Shown in pieces: positions 6,364-13,655 of a DNA stretch of 39,370 nucleotides. Location of the stretch: assembly GCA_001795615.1 (NCBI GenBank), contig MGKI01000010.1, positions 1 through 39,370 of the forward strand, written 5' to 3'. A program made the position numbers and the translations under genes. Position 1 is the first letter of the stretch; each line of letters starts with the position of its first letter. The notes under the pieces were generated by a model. That model searched no databases. It saw only the letters and a list, made by a program, of their open reading frames with translations, and was not told where the DNA came from. The DNA comes from Candidatus Yanofskybacteria bacterium RIFCSPLOWO2_01_FULL_42_49 (lineage in GTDB: Bacteria > Patescibacteriota > Minisyncoccia > 2-02-FULL-40-12 > GWA2-44-9).

Positions 6364-6831
6364 TTATATTTCGAAAATTTCAAACCGTCCCACCTGTATA
6401 TTCTCTCCAAGTTTAGCGATAAACTGATTAATCAGTTCCTTAACCGTGACATCCTGGTCTTTAATAAACGGCTGGGACAAAAGATCTTCTACTGTTCCCG
6501 GCTTTGTGGCTGCAATGTGCATAGCTAGATCATGAGTAAGTTTTTGGAATTCTGAATTTCTAGCAACAAAATCAGTCTCACACAAAACCTCGATAAGTAT
6601 ACCGAGTTTTTTGGTTGAGTGGATATATGAGTCAACTATACCCTCCTTTACCTGACGGGACGATTTTTTCTCTGCAACCGCAATGCCGTGGGCCTTAAGA
6701 ACTTCCATGGCTCTTGCTTTATCTCCCCCAGCCTCATCAAGAGCTTTTTTAATCTGTGCAAAAGATAAGCCCGTTGCGTCGCGAAGATTTTTTATGTTTT
6801 CTAAATCTATCTGTGCCATACTATTCGCCAT
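6364..6831 (-). CDS. tsf: Elongation factor Ts, short form
   Basis: A 155-aa protein that would be the nucleotide exchange factor for EF-Tu. Residues 6-45 form the UBA-like N-terminal domain (IKNLRDATGLSFAQIKKALDEAGGD). A core follows with the hallmark VLCETDFVARNSEF at about 83-96, which contacts EF-Tu. The protein ends soon after KLGENIQVGRFE, so it has one core subdomain, like the short EF-Ts of Thermus and unlike the roughly 280-aa enterobacterial form. It starts 3 bases after the rpsB stop. A second ATG four codons in (MAQIDLEN) looks more like the usual EF-Ts start, so the start is uncertain by 12 bases. It is translated with rpsB. Confidence 0.95.
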   Translation of the reverse strand: MANSMAQIDLENIKNLRDATGLSFAQIKKALDEAGGDKARAMEVLKAHGIAVAEKKSSRQVKEGIVDSYIHSTKKLGILIEVLCETDFVARNSEFQKLTHDLAMHIAATKPGTVEDLLSQPFIKDQDVTVKELINQFIAKLGENIQVGRFEIFEI

Positions 6832-6834
6832 TAG

Positions 6835-7533
6835 CTATTCACCGTCTGTTAATTCGCTTTTTAGGGCGTCTAATATTAGATCAACGGATTTTTTTGATCT
6901 GTCGTTGGCAGGAATCACATAATCGATATCATCGGGATTAGAATCAGTGTTAGCAATACCGACCACCTTAACACCCGTTATCTTGGCTTCATGAACCGGC
7001 AACTCGCTCTCTTTAAGAGAGGAAACAAATATTGCATCTGGAAGCCGGGTAAGCTTTTTAAGCCCTCCGAATTTTGTCTGCATTTTGTCAAGTTCTTTGC
7101 CAAACACGGTTCGCTCCTTTTTTGTGTACTTGTCTAATTCCCCGCTTTTTTGGTCTTTTTCCATTTCTTCAAGCCTTTTAACCCTTTCGCTCATAACTTT
7201 GAAATTGGTCAGGGTCCCACCCAGCCATCTGTCAATTACATAGGGCATATTTAAAGACTCCGCCAGGCTTTTCACTGACTCGGAAGATTGCTTGGTAAGG
7301 GCAACAAACAATACCAACTTACCGTCGTTTATGGTTTTTTTGAGAAACTCACTGGAGTTCTTAAGTTGAGCCTGAGTTTTCAAGAGATCAATTATGCATA
7401 TACCGTCTCTAACGGTAAAGACATACCTTTCCATTGCAGGATTAAAAACGGTCCTTTTTCGGCCAAAATGCATACCGGCTTTTAACATATCCTCATAGGG
7501 TATTTGTGTAACTTGCATATTTAGTTCAGGCAT
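6835..7533 (-). CDS. rpsB: Ribosomal protein uS2
   Basis: A 232-aa protein. It begins near MLKAGMHFGRKRTVFNPAME, the signature uS2 N-terminus, and contains a later LGGTLTNF (RWLGGTLTNFKVMSERVKRL) and VVGIANTDSNPDDIDYVIPANDRS. These are the conserved C-terminal residues of the small-subunit protein. Length is slightly short of the usual 240-260 aa. The canonical rpsB-tsf pair is kept. The start is ATG at 7533, but a second ATG (MQVTQIPYED) lies five codons in. No strong Shine-Dalgarno is visible upstream. The upstream minus strand holds a small hairpin (CATACT-tc-AGTATG) near 7602 that could be part of a leader. Confidence 0.96.
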   Translation of the reverse strand: MPELNMQVTQIPYEDMLKAGMHFGRKRTVFNPAMERYVFTVRDGICIIDLLKTQAQLKNSSEFLKKTINDGKLVLFVALTKQSSESVKSLAESLNMPYVIDRWLGGTLTNFKVMSERVKRLEEMEKDQKSGELDKYTKKERTVFGKELDKMQTKFGGLKKLTRLPDAIFVSSLKESELPVHEAKITGVKVVGIANTDSNPDDIDYVIPANDRSKKSVDLILDALKSELTDGE

Positions 7534-7646
7534 ATAAAATAATTAAATTTTCAGTTAGTTAATAAATGCCGCCAGGCAACTAAAAATTCTGCTACCTAGC
7601 ATACTGAAGTATGGTATCAAATAAACCTTTTGGAATCAAGCCTGAG

Positions 7647-7676
7647 TTGACGCAATGAACTTGCATGTGCTAAAAT
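7647..7676 (+). promoter_or_regulatory. Promoter of rpmE-prfA
   Basis: TTGACG - 18 bases - TAAAAT. Transcription would begin a few bases before the ATG at 7688, giving a nearly leaderless mRNA. Confidence 0.55.
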
Positions 7677-7687
7677 AGTCTATAATC

Positions 7688-7909
7688 ATGAAACAAGACA
7701 TTCACCCACAATACTATCCAAACGCCAAGGCCAAGTGCGCTTGCGGTAACGAATGGACAACCGGTTCAACATTGCCGGAAGTTCATACAGGCATCTGCGC
7801 AAAGTGTCATCCTTTTTATACTGGCACGGAAAAAATACTAGACACCAGGGGAAGAGTCGATCGGTTTAAAAAGCGGATGGAGAAATCCAGGAGCAAGGCT
7901 AGAAAGTAA
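7688..7909 (+). CDS. rpmE: Ribosomal protein bL31
   Basis: A 73-aa protein. It begins [20 protein letters not shown] and has the zinc-binding pattern C-x-C (residues about 17 and 19) and C-x-x-C ([11 protein letters not shown] near 37-46). It includes the family core [14 protein letters not shown] and a basic tail. It keeps its cysteines, so it is the zinc-containing form. The gene is 4 bases ahead of prfA on the same strand, a common pairing in bacteria, and the two should be one transcript. Confidence 0.96.
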   Translation: MKQDIHPQYYPNAKAKCACGNEWTTGSTLPEVHTGICAKCHPFYTGTEKILDTRGRVDRFKKRMEKSRSKARK

Positions 7910-7913
7910 TAAT

Positions 7914-8639
7914 ATGAGTGAAGCAATCATAGAAATAAGAGCCGGAACAGGCGGCGACGAAGCCGCTCTTTTTGCGGCAGACTTATTTAATATGTACAAA
8001 AAATACGCCCAATCAAGGGGCTGGAGACTTGAAGTGGCCGATTACAATCAGAATACTATGGGCGGTTACAAGTCAATGGTTTTTGAGGTAAAAGGTGAAA
8101 ACGCTTTTTCTAAAATGAAAAACGAGTCGGGGGTCCACCGCGTACAAAGAGTGCCCAAAACAGAAAAATCGGGACGCGTTCACACATCTACTGCCACGGT
8201 TGCGGTATTGCAAAAAGCAACTGAAAAAGATCTTCAAATAAGACCCGATGAAATTGAGGTCAGTTTCTCCAGAGCCGGCGGACCGGGAGGACAGAATGTC
8301 AATAAGGTTGAAACAGCCGTTAGAATTTTACATAAACCGACAGGTATCGTTGTTTCGTGCCGGCAAGAAAGAAGCCAGCACGGCAATAGAGAAAAGGCTC
8401 TTGAAATTCTCCGGGCAAAACTCCTTGAGCTAAAAAGGATCGAAGAAACCGGTAATATCACCGAAGAGCGCCGAAGACAGATCGGTTCAGGCGATCGTTC
8501 GGAAAAAATCCGTACCTATAACTTCCCCCAAGACCGCATCACCGACCACCGTATAAAAAAGTCATGGGGCAACATAGACCGCATCCTCAACGGCGACTTA
8601 GATAAGATATTCGAGAAACTCGAAACAGAATTAAAATAA
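7914..8639 (+). CDS. prfA: Peptide chain release factor 1 lacking domain 1
   Basis: A 241-aa protein against about 355 aa for a full RF1. It begins at [20 protein letters not shown], which matches the middle of normal RF1. It holds the codon-recognition loop (RVPKT, the P-x-T motif of RF1; the usual form is PAT), the catalytic GGQ (GGPGGQNVN, about residue 125) and the C-terminal [22 protein letters not shown]. The whole N-terminal domain of about 100 aa is absent. This is not a misplaced start, because TAG is in frame 12 bases upstream of the ATG and rpmE ends 4 bases upstream. The protein should still bind the A site and hydrolyse peptidyl-tRNA at UAA/UAG. prmC, which methylates the GGQ, is not in the window. 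Confidence 0.9.
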   Translation: MSEAIIEIRAGTGGDEAALFAADLFNMYKKYAQSRGWRLEVADYNQNTMGGYKSMVFEVKGENAFSKMKNESGVHRVQRVPKTEKSGRVHTSTATVAVLQKATEKDLQIRPDEIEVSFSRAGGPGGQNVNKVETAVRILHKPTGIVVSCRQERSQHGNREKALEILRAKLLELKRIEETGNITEERRRQIGSGDRSEKIRTYNFPQDRITDHRIKKSWGNIDRILNGDLDKIFEKLETELK

Positions 8640-8664
8640 AATCAGACCACAAGGTCTGATTTTA
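8637..8664. terminator. Bidirectional terminator between prfA and rplY
   Basis: AATCAGACC-acaa-GGTCTGATT is a 9-bp stem with A-rich left and T-rich right flanks, sitting between convergent genes. Confidence 0.9.
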
Positions 8665-9357
8665 TTTTTCTTGAATAGTCGGCGCTTCCGCCACTTCTTC
8701 GGCGACTTCTTCCGGCTTTTCTTTCTTGATTACCTCTACTTCCTCAACGCCGGTGGTTGGAGTTTCAAGAGACGCTTTGAGTTCTTCTTCTGACATCGGC
8801 TCCTGAACCGTGGCAACGATTGTTTCAGCGTCTGCTTCAACTTTTACCTTTGCGCCCAAATCGATATTTTTAACAAGCACCTGGTCGCCAAAGTTTTTTA
8901 ATGACGAAATGTCTACGGTAATTTCATGCGGTAAATTTTGCGGCAAGGCCTCTACTTCAAGTTCGTTTACATTCCTTACAAATATGCCGCCTAAATCTTT
9001 AACTGCCGGCGATTCGCCGACAAATACAACCGGAACTTTGGTTTTTATCTTTTCGTCCAAACGGACTTTATAAAAATCGGCGTGCAAAATCTCATCGGTC
9101 AACGCATCCTTTGAAACATCATGAATAATTGTCGGATATGTTTGGCTGTTTACATTAACATAGACCAGAGTTGACTCCCCTGCTGTCTTGAAAGCTTTAT
9201 TGAGATCTTTTAGTAAAACCTGAAGCGGAAGCGGTTCCTGGCTTTTTCCATACAAAATCGCCGGAACATATCCGTCTCTTCTTAACTTCTTAACTCCACT
9301 GCCCAATATCTCTCTCTTTTCGGCGTTGAGCTCAATTTTCTGGTCAGATTTAGTCAT
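8662..9357 (-). CDS. rplY: Ribosomal protein bL25, TL5/CTC form
   Basis: A 231-aa protein. The N-terminal 5S-rRNA-binding domain (about 5-95) includes LNAEKREILGSGVKKLRRDG and VPAILYGKSQEPLPLQV. It is followed by the C-terminal beta domain of CTC-type bL25 (residues about 100-190, VPVVFVGESPAVKDLGGIFV and LPHEITVDISSL). It ends in an acidic Glu-rich tail. The long CTC form, rather than the roughly 95-aa enterobacterial L25, is usual outside proteobacteria. It has its own promoter just upstream and a terminator shared with prfA. Confidence 0.95.
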   Translation of the reverse strand: MTKSDQKIELNAEKREILGSGVKKLRRDGYVPAILYGKSQEPLPLQVLLKDLNKAFKTAGESTLVYVNVNSQTYPTIIHDVSKDALTDEILHADFYKVRLDEKIKTKVPVVFVGESPAVKDLGGIFVRNVNELEVEALPQNLPHEITVDISSLKNFGDQVLVKNIDLGAKVKVEADAETIVATVQEPMSEEELKASLETPTTGVEEVEVIKKEKPEEVAEEVAEAPTIQEK

Positions 9358-9374
9358 ATTAAATTAGTCCTGAT

Positions 9375-9403
9375 ATGATAACAGAAAAGTTGATAAAATG
9401 CAA
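9375..9403 (-). promoter_or_regulatory. Promoter of rplY
   Basis: On the minus strand TTGCAT - 17 bases - TATCAT. The predicted start is about 10 bases before the ATG, so the leader is very short. Confidence 0.7.
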
Positions 9404-9416
9404 AGCCTTCGTAGTA

Positions 9417-10352
9417 TTACCGACTCATAAATAATTTAATCTTTTGAGAGACTACTTTTTTGACCTCTTCAACCGCTGGCCCCAGATATTTGTAAGGGGT
9501 GGTTTCACTGGGTTTATCGTGAAAAACCTTATGCATACCCTCTTTATAAGCAACCCTTAATTCTGTGTTGAAATGGACATTCGTTATCCCCGCTTTTATG
9601 GCCGCCGATACATTATCATCACTTAATCCTGAGGCACCATGGAGTACGAAATAAACCCTGGGTATTGCCTCAATTATTCTTTTAAAATGTTCTATGTCCA
9701 GCCTCTCTTCCTGTTCGGTAACAATCCCATGAATATTTCCAAAAACAACCGCCAACTGGTTAACTCCGGTTTTTTCAACAAATTCTTTTGCTTCCTCTGG
9801 CTTGGTAAAGTCAGCAGGCGTTATCTCAATTTTTGTTTGTACTTGAGAAGAACCTTTCAAATATCCTAACTCACCTTCCACTAAAATATCGGGGCTGACT
9901 GACCGAGCGTAGTCAACAATTTTTTTAGTAATGATCACTTTTTCCATCAAATCAGACGCACCTGCCCCGTAGTGTGATTTCGATTTATTATTGCCGAAGG
10001 CATTCGAAATCTCTACTACGGGGTCGATTATGACCGAATCATAGCCCACATCTATAGCCTCTTTGCATTTATCAAAACTCTTAAAATGGTCGGCGTTGAG
10101 AAAAACCGGAAAATTCAATTCTTCCCGCAGTGCTTTAACCAAAGCAACGGCCTCTTTAAGCCCGATGAAATCTGACTCTCCTTCAGATGTACCGACCATA
10201 ACTGCCGGCGCACCCGCTTCTTTTGACGCTTCAACAATCCCTCGAAGAACATCAGCTGTCGAGAAGTTAAAATGACCAAGAGCGTAGGCATTCTGCCGAG
10301 CTTGTTGTAGATAGTAGTTAAGATTTTTACTATTATTTTCTTTAGTTTCCAT
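9417..10352 (-). CDS. fba: Class II fructose-bisphosphate aldolase with in-frame palindromic insert
   Basis: Would split fructose-1,6-bisphosphate, or a related ketose bisphosphate, into DHAP and an aldehyde with zinc. Zinc/substrate motifs: NADHFKSFDKCKEAID (residues about 85-100), a second-shell EGELGYLKG, FGNIHG, and LHGASGLSDDNV with zinc and phosphate ligands. The listed ORF starts at TTG (10361). I prefer the ATG three codons in, giving 311 aa. Residues about 114-132 (PVVEISNAFGNNKSKSHYG) replace the normal direct D-G-S-x-x-x-x-x-E-N-I link of the family. They are encoded by a 59-bp palindrome, so they are almost surely a repeat insert at a surface loop. The gene stands between rplY and the 419-aa unknown, on the same strand. 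Substrate could be another bisphosphate (tagatose type). Confidence 0.9.
   Translation of the reverse strand: METKENNSKNLNYYLQQARQNAYALGHFNFSTADVLRGIVEASKEAGAPAVMVGTSEGESDFIGLKEAVALVKALREELNFPVFLNADHFKSFDKCKEAIDVGYDSVIIDPVVEISNAFGNNKSKSHYGAGASDLMEKVIITKKIVDYARSVSPDILVEGELGYLKGSSQVQTKIEITPADFTKPEEAKEFVEKTGVNQLAVVFGNIHGIVTEQEERLDIEHFKRIIEAIPRVYFVLHGASGLSDDNVSAAIKAGITNVHFNTELRVAYKEGMHKVFHDKPSETTPYKYLGPAVEEVKKVVSQKIKLFMSR
9965..10023. repeat. Palindromic element inside fba
   Basis: CCCCGTAGT-gt-GATTTCGA ... TCGAAATC-tct-ACTACGGGG: two nested arm blocks of 9 and 8 bp, with unpaired bases between them and a loop of about 20 bases. The frame is kept across it. Confidence 0.85.
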
Positions 10353-10361
10353 GTTTGGCAA

Positions 10362-10488
10362 ATTTCTAATTATTCTAATTGCTCTAATTGACCTAAATAA
10401 ATCCCAATGACTTAATGACTAAAATTTTAGACATTAGATGTTTTAATATTGGGTATTATTTAGAACAATTAGGTTAATTAGAATAATT
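10362..10488. repeat. AT-rich inverted-repeat region with 8-9-base periods
   Basis: CTAATTATT, CTAATTGCT, CTAATTGAC units on the left and AATTAGGTTAATTAGAATAA on the right form a long imperfect stem around AAATCCCAATGACTTAATGA. It is related to the heptamer elements but with a longer period. Confidence 0.6.
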
Positions 10489-10520
10489 TCACTGGTTTCA
10501 TAACTCGATGAAACCAGTGA
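10489..10520 (-). terminator. Terminator hairpin containing the stop codon of the 419-aa gene
   Basis: TCACTGGTTTCAT-aactcg-ATGAAACCAGTGA, a perfect 13-bp stem. The last codons (ITGFIEL) and the TGA stop of the gene lie within it. The U-tract is weak. Confidence 0.7.
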
Positions 10521-11757
10521 TTATATTTTCTTCAATCAATCCATTCATCCTCTCCCGTCCCACATATTCCGAGAATATTTTATTCCACAAAGCTTCCTGC
10601 TGATGATAAAGATATTTAACCTGGCTCTTTTTAACCACCGACATTATCAAATCGATTAAGGCAAAACTTACTAATTTATCCTCGCCATTTTTGTCTTTGA
10701 AAAAATCCCCTACGAAATCCAAGCCGGTCCAGTACCCCAAATTAAAACGCCCCTCATTGTTGCCCAGCATTCTGGAAAGCCGCCCCAAATCGCCTTCTGT
10801 CCTAAACCAGTGATCCGCTTCTGGATTAACATGCGGCTCAAGCAGACGAAAGTCATTTTCATCGTCTTTGGCAAGATACCTTTGCACCACCCTCCAGGCA
10901 ATTTTCCCACCATCAGGCAGTGGACTGTCCGAAACATCTCCGCGCAATAGTGATTTGAATTTTTCAATAAAATTTTCGTCAGACATAAATTTCTTAAACA
11001 ATCCTGAATAAAACGGGACTTCGTGGAGATAGTGCAAAATAAGGGTAAACATTCTTAGCGTTTCGCCGGCAGTGTCTACTTTAAGAGGGATCACAAAAAT
11101 AATGCCATATTCTTTGAGATGGCTGATGTTGTGATATTTTTTCTCAAGAAACTTCTCGACAACAGTAAGCCACTTGGAATCGAGCACGACAAGCTCTACA
11201 TCTCTTTCTTCAAAGTCGTCGGGAGTCAAAGCGCTATATGCTTCATCGAAAAATTTATGCATCCACTCATTGCTTTGCGCAAATCGCAACGAACTCACCG
11301 TGGACGCAAACCCTTCCTTTTCAATTAATTCTTTGACGGTGGCATAACCAAAATGGTCCAGCAAACTACCGGGTCGGTACTTTTCAAGAAGCTCAACGAC
11401 TTTTTCTTTCTTTATGAACAAACCCTTGGGGGGAGTAAAAACCCTGAAGGCCATCTCACACAGTTTGCCGCAAGCAACCGACATCTTCTCTAGGTCGGGT
11501 TTCCCCAACGCCTCAAACAAGTGCCGATCCAAATGAATTATTTGACGGATTAAAGCATCATAAACTTCTTCGGCGCTTGACTCTTTAGTCAACCCCAGCT
11601 CCATCAATGTCCGAGAAACTAAAATGTCATTCTGCTGAGCTATGTCATCAATGACGCCGTCCTGTCCGCTAATCACTGACATTTTCTGATCCAAGTTCAA
11701 AAGCAGTTCTGGAGAAACCCTTAGTATCCGGGCAATTTTGTTGTAAGAATCCTGCAT
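10498..11757 (-). CDS. Conserved hypothetical protein, 419 aa
   Basis: I do not recognise a named family. The protein is mostly helical and soluble, without membrane segments or a signal peptide. Visible features are an N-terminal helix-turn-helix-like stretch (YNKIARILRVSPELLLNLDQKM, residues 5-26), a central LEKYRPGSLLDHFGYATVKELIEKEG, and a conserved-looking HVNPEADHWFRTEGDLGRLSRML with ...GYWTGLDFVGDFF at about 310-365. The C-terminus holds YLYHQQEALWNKIF. The H-x-N-P-E-A-D-H-W pattern could be a metal or substrate site, which is only a guess. It is encoded between the aldolase and a PfkB kinase on the same strand, with repeat elements on both sides, so a link to sugar metabolism is possible but unproven. 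Confidence 0.75.
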   Translation of the reverse strand: MQDSYNKIARILRVSPELLLNLDQKMSVISGQDGVIDDIAQQNDILVSRTLMELGLTKESSAEEVYDALIRQIIHLDRHLFEALGKPDLEKMSVACGKLCEMAFRVFTPPKGLFIKKEKVVELLEKYRPGSLLDHFGYATVKELIEKEGFASTVSSLRFAQSNEWMHKFFDEAYSALTPDDFEERDVELVVLDSKWLTVVEKFLEKKYHNISHLKEYGIIFVIPLKVDTAGETLRMFTLILHYLHEVPFYSGLFKKFMSDENFIEKFKSLLRGDVSDSPLPDGGKIAWRVVQRYLAKDDENDFRLLEPHVNPEADHWFRTEGDLGRLSRMLGNNEGRFNLGYWTGLDFVGDFFKDKNGEDKLVSFALIDLIMSVVKKSQVKYLYHQQEALWNKIFSEYVGRERMNGLIEENIITGFIEL

Positions 11758-11873
11758 TTTAAATTTCTAATTACTAATTCCTAATTTCTAATGAAATGCC
11801 TAATTATCGAATTTCTTAAATTTGGTCATTGTGGCATTGGTAATTTTATTAGAAATTAGATATTAGAAATTGT
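11758..11873. repeat. AT-rich imperfect inverted repeat built of heptamers
   Basis: AATTTCT, AATTACT, AATTCCT, AATTTCT, AATGAAATGCC lead into the centre, and GGCATTGGTAATTTTATTAG, AAATTAGATATTAGAAATTG lead out. It is a copy of the element at 6228. Its right end runs into pfkB and supplies the last codons ISNI and the stop. Confidence 0.75.
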
Positions 11874-12851
11874 AACATTCACAAGAGGCCATTCTCCCCA
11901 ATCATCCTTTTTTAATATTCCCGCTTTGGATCCATATTGGGTCACAACTGAAGAAGCGTTGGCGGTAGCAAATTGTATCGCTTTGGAGATGTCTCCTGAT
12001 CGGATATATTCTGTTACAAAACCAGAACTGAATGCGTCTCCCGCACCGGTTCGTTCAACCACAGGCGAATCTGGCACGCCAGCCCGATAGATATTCTTGC
12101 CATCCGACACAACTACACCTTCCGGCCCTTTAGTCATAACGAAAATACCGCCGATTATCTCGTCCATTGCTTTAAATATCTCCGGCTCCCTGTCATAATT
12201 TATGCCGATCAGCTTTGAGGCCTCCTCCTTGTTCATTATCACTATGGCGAAATTTTTCAGAAGCGGTTTTAGTTTGTCTAAGCCATGCGCCAGTTCTTTG
12301 CCTCCGGGATTGGCAGCTAGTTTTGCCTTATTCTTAACAGCCCAATTAACAGCTGCCTCCAATAGGTCATAGTGCCCACCTAAACTGTCCAAGAACAGCC
12401 AGTCTGCCACAAACCGGTCGAAGGGAATTTTTTGAACATCGAAATTTTGCCCCTCGCCCTTATACGAAAGTATCGTTCTTTCCCCGCTTTCATGGACAAG
12501 AATAACGGAGTACGCCGTATTACCCTCTTTGTTTTTCTGGAAATAATCCGTGCCGATGTTTTCGTGATTCAGTTCATCGACAATATTTCTGCCGTTAAAA
12601 TCATCGCCTATCGCTCCGACACAGGCTGTTTTTAATCCTTGCCTGGCGAATGTAACTGCGGTATTGGTTCCGCCTCCGCCAGAAGTGAATATTATGTCTT
12701 TTATCTCTATCTTGGAACCAAGCGCAAAGCACTCCCCTTGGCCGGTAGAAAAACTTTTGTCTTCTATAATCTTAAACTGCTCGCTTTTCATAAAGACATC
12801 ACGAGTAGCTGAACCAATGGAAATAATGTCGAATTTTTTTGTCCCAAACAT
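11856..12851 (-). CDS. PfkB-family carbohydrate kinase
   Basis: A 331-aa ribokinase-like fold enzyme that would transfer a phosphate from ATP to a sugar or nucleoside. N-terminal signature: SGGGGTNTAVTFARQGLKTACVGAIGDD at about 56-84 (the GG substrate-binding motif). C-terminal PfkB signature 2 with the catalytic base Asp: ERTGAGDAFSSGFVTEYI at about 266-283 (G-A-G-D). ATP-site residues are MNKEEASKLIG and MTKGPEGVVVSDG. Its neighbours Rpe and RpiB act on pentose phosphates, which makes ribokinase or a related pentose kinase a fair guess, but the exact substrate cannot be read. The C-terminal residues and stop come from the heptamer repeat. Confidence 0.88.
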   Translation of the reverse strand: MFGTKKFDIISIGSATRDVFMKSEQFKIIEDKSFSTGQGECFALGSKIEIKDIIFTSGGGGTNTAVTFARQGLKTACVGAIGDDFNGRNIVDELNHENIGTDYFQKNKEGNTAYSVILVHESGERTILSYKGEGQNFDVQKIPFDRFVADWLFLDSLGGHYDLLEAAVNWAVKNKAKLAANPGGKELAHGLDKLKPLLKNFAIVIMNKEEASKLIGINYDREPEIFKAMDEIIGGIFVMTKGPEGVVVSDGKNIYRAGVPDSPVVERTGAGDAFSSGFVTEYIRSGDISKAIQFATANASSVVTQYGSKAGILKKDDWGEWPLVNVTISNI

Positions 12852-12887
12852 AATTAAATTTTAACAGATTTATTTAGAAATTAGTAA

Positions 12888-13526
12888 TCATAAATTCTGA
12901 ACTGCTTCCTGCAGTTCAGCTATTGTTTTACCCACATTCCCACTTTTGACGACAAAGCTTCCTGAAACTAAACCATTAACTCCCGCCTCAACCGCGCTTT
13001 TAGCGGTAGCCAGATTTATGCCTCCATCAACGAAAATAACCACGCCGGGATACTTCTTGCGAAAATCCTTTATTTTTTCCACAACATGATCAAGAAAACC
13101 CCTGCCCTGAAAACCCGGATAAACCGTCATAAAACACACAAAATCTGCTTGATCTATAAAATGTTCCAGCGCTTCCACGGATGTGTCCGGATTTATGGCA
13201 ATGCCAATCCCCTTACCCATGCCTCTAAGTTCCCTGATTGTTTCATCTAAATTCGGTGATTCGACATGGATGATAAATCTGTCGGCCTTTTCATTATTCC
13301 AAAGAGACAACTGCATAAGAGGGTCTTTAACCATCAAGTGAACATCAAATTTCAAGCCGGTTGAAACTACTTCCAGTTCAGAGTATCCTTTGATCGTTTC
13401 ATTCGACACAAAAATACCATCTGCAACATCAAGATGAACCCTTGCTGAGTAGGGTTCAACCAGACGAATTATTTTCTCAAATTCGTCTGCGGAATTAGTA
13501 AGTATGGCGGGAATGATTTGAACCAT
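12888..13526 (-). CDS. rpe: Ribulose-phosphate 3-epimerase
   Basis: A 212-aa (beta/alpha)8 enzyme interconverting ribulose-5-phosphate and xylulose-5-phosphate. Metal and catalytic segments: VHLDVADGIFVSNETI (residues about 31-46, the H-x-D pair; the usual form is HxDVMDGxFVPN), DVHLMVKDP (about 71-79), MTVYPGFQGRGF (about 135-146), VFVDGGINLATAKSAVEAGV with the second Asp (about 168-187) and the phosphate-binding LVSGSFVV. The catalytic residues appear intact, though the first loop lacks the usual P of FVPN. It is 36 bases after pfkB in the minus direction, with no terminator seen between them. Confidence 0.9.
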   Translation of the reverse strand: MVQIIPAILTNSADEFEKIIRLVEPYSARVHLDVADGIFVSNETIKGYSELEVVSTGLKFDVHLMVKDPLMQLSLWNNEKADRFIIHVESPNLDETIRELRGMGKGIGIAINPDTSVEALEHFIDQADFVCFMTVYPGFQGRGFLDHVVEKIKDFRKKYPGVVIFVDGGINLATAKSAVEAGVNGLVSGSFVVKSGNVGKTIAELQEAVQNL

Positions 13527-13535
13527 AAGTAAAAT

Positions 13536-13655
13536 CTCTAATCTCGAAACCCTAATCTCTAAATAATCTCAAAATTCTAATCTCAAAATGTTTTTGAATT
13601 TTGATATTTGAGATTGTTTAGAAATTAGAAATTAGGATTTAGAAATTTGTTTTAA
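13536..13655. repeat. Heptamer-built inverted repeat between rpe and the FAD oxidase
   Basis: AATCTCT, AATCTCG, AAACCCT, AATCTCT, AAATAATCTC on the left, and TTTGAGATTG, TTTAGAA, ATTAGAA, ATTAGGA, TTTAGAA on the right. The right end overlaps the 3' end of the oxidase gene (KTNF and stop). Confidence 0.75.

Noticed and set aside
10498-13526. Alternative genetic code with TGA as sense codon (as in some CPR groups)
   Set aside because: TGA ends the 419-aa gene, rpe, sod and tk at the right family lengths, and no conserved protein is broken by TGA.
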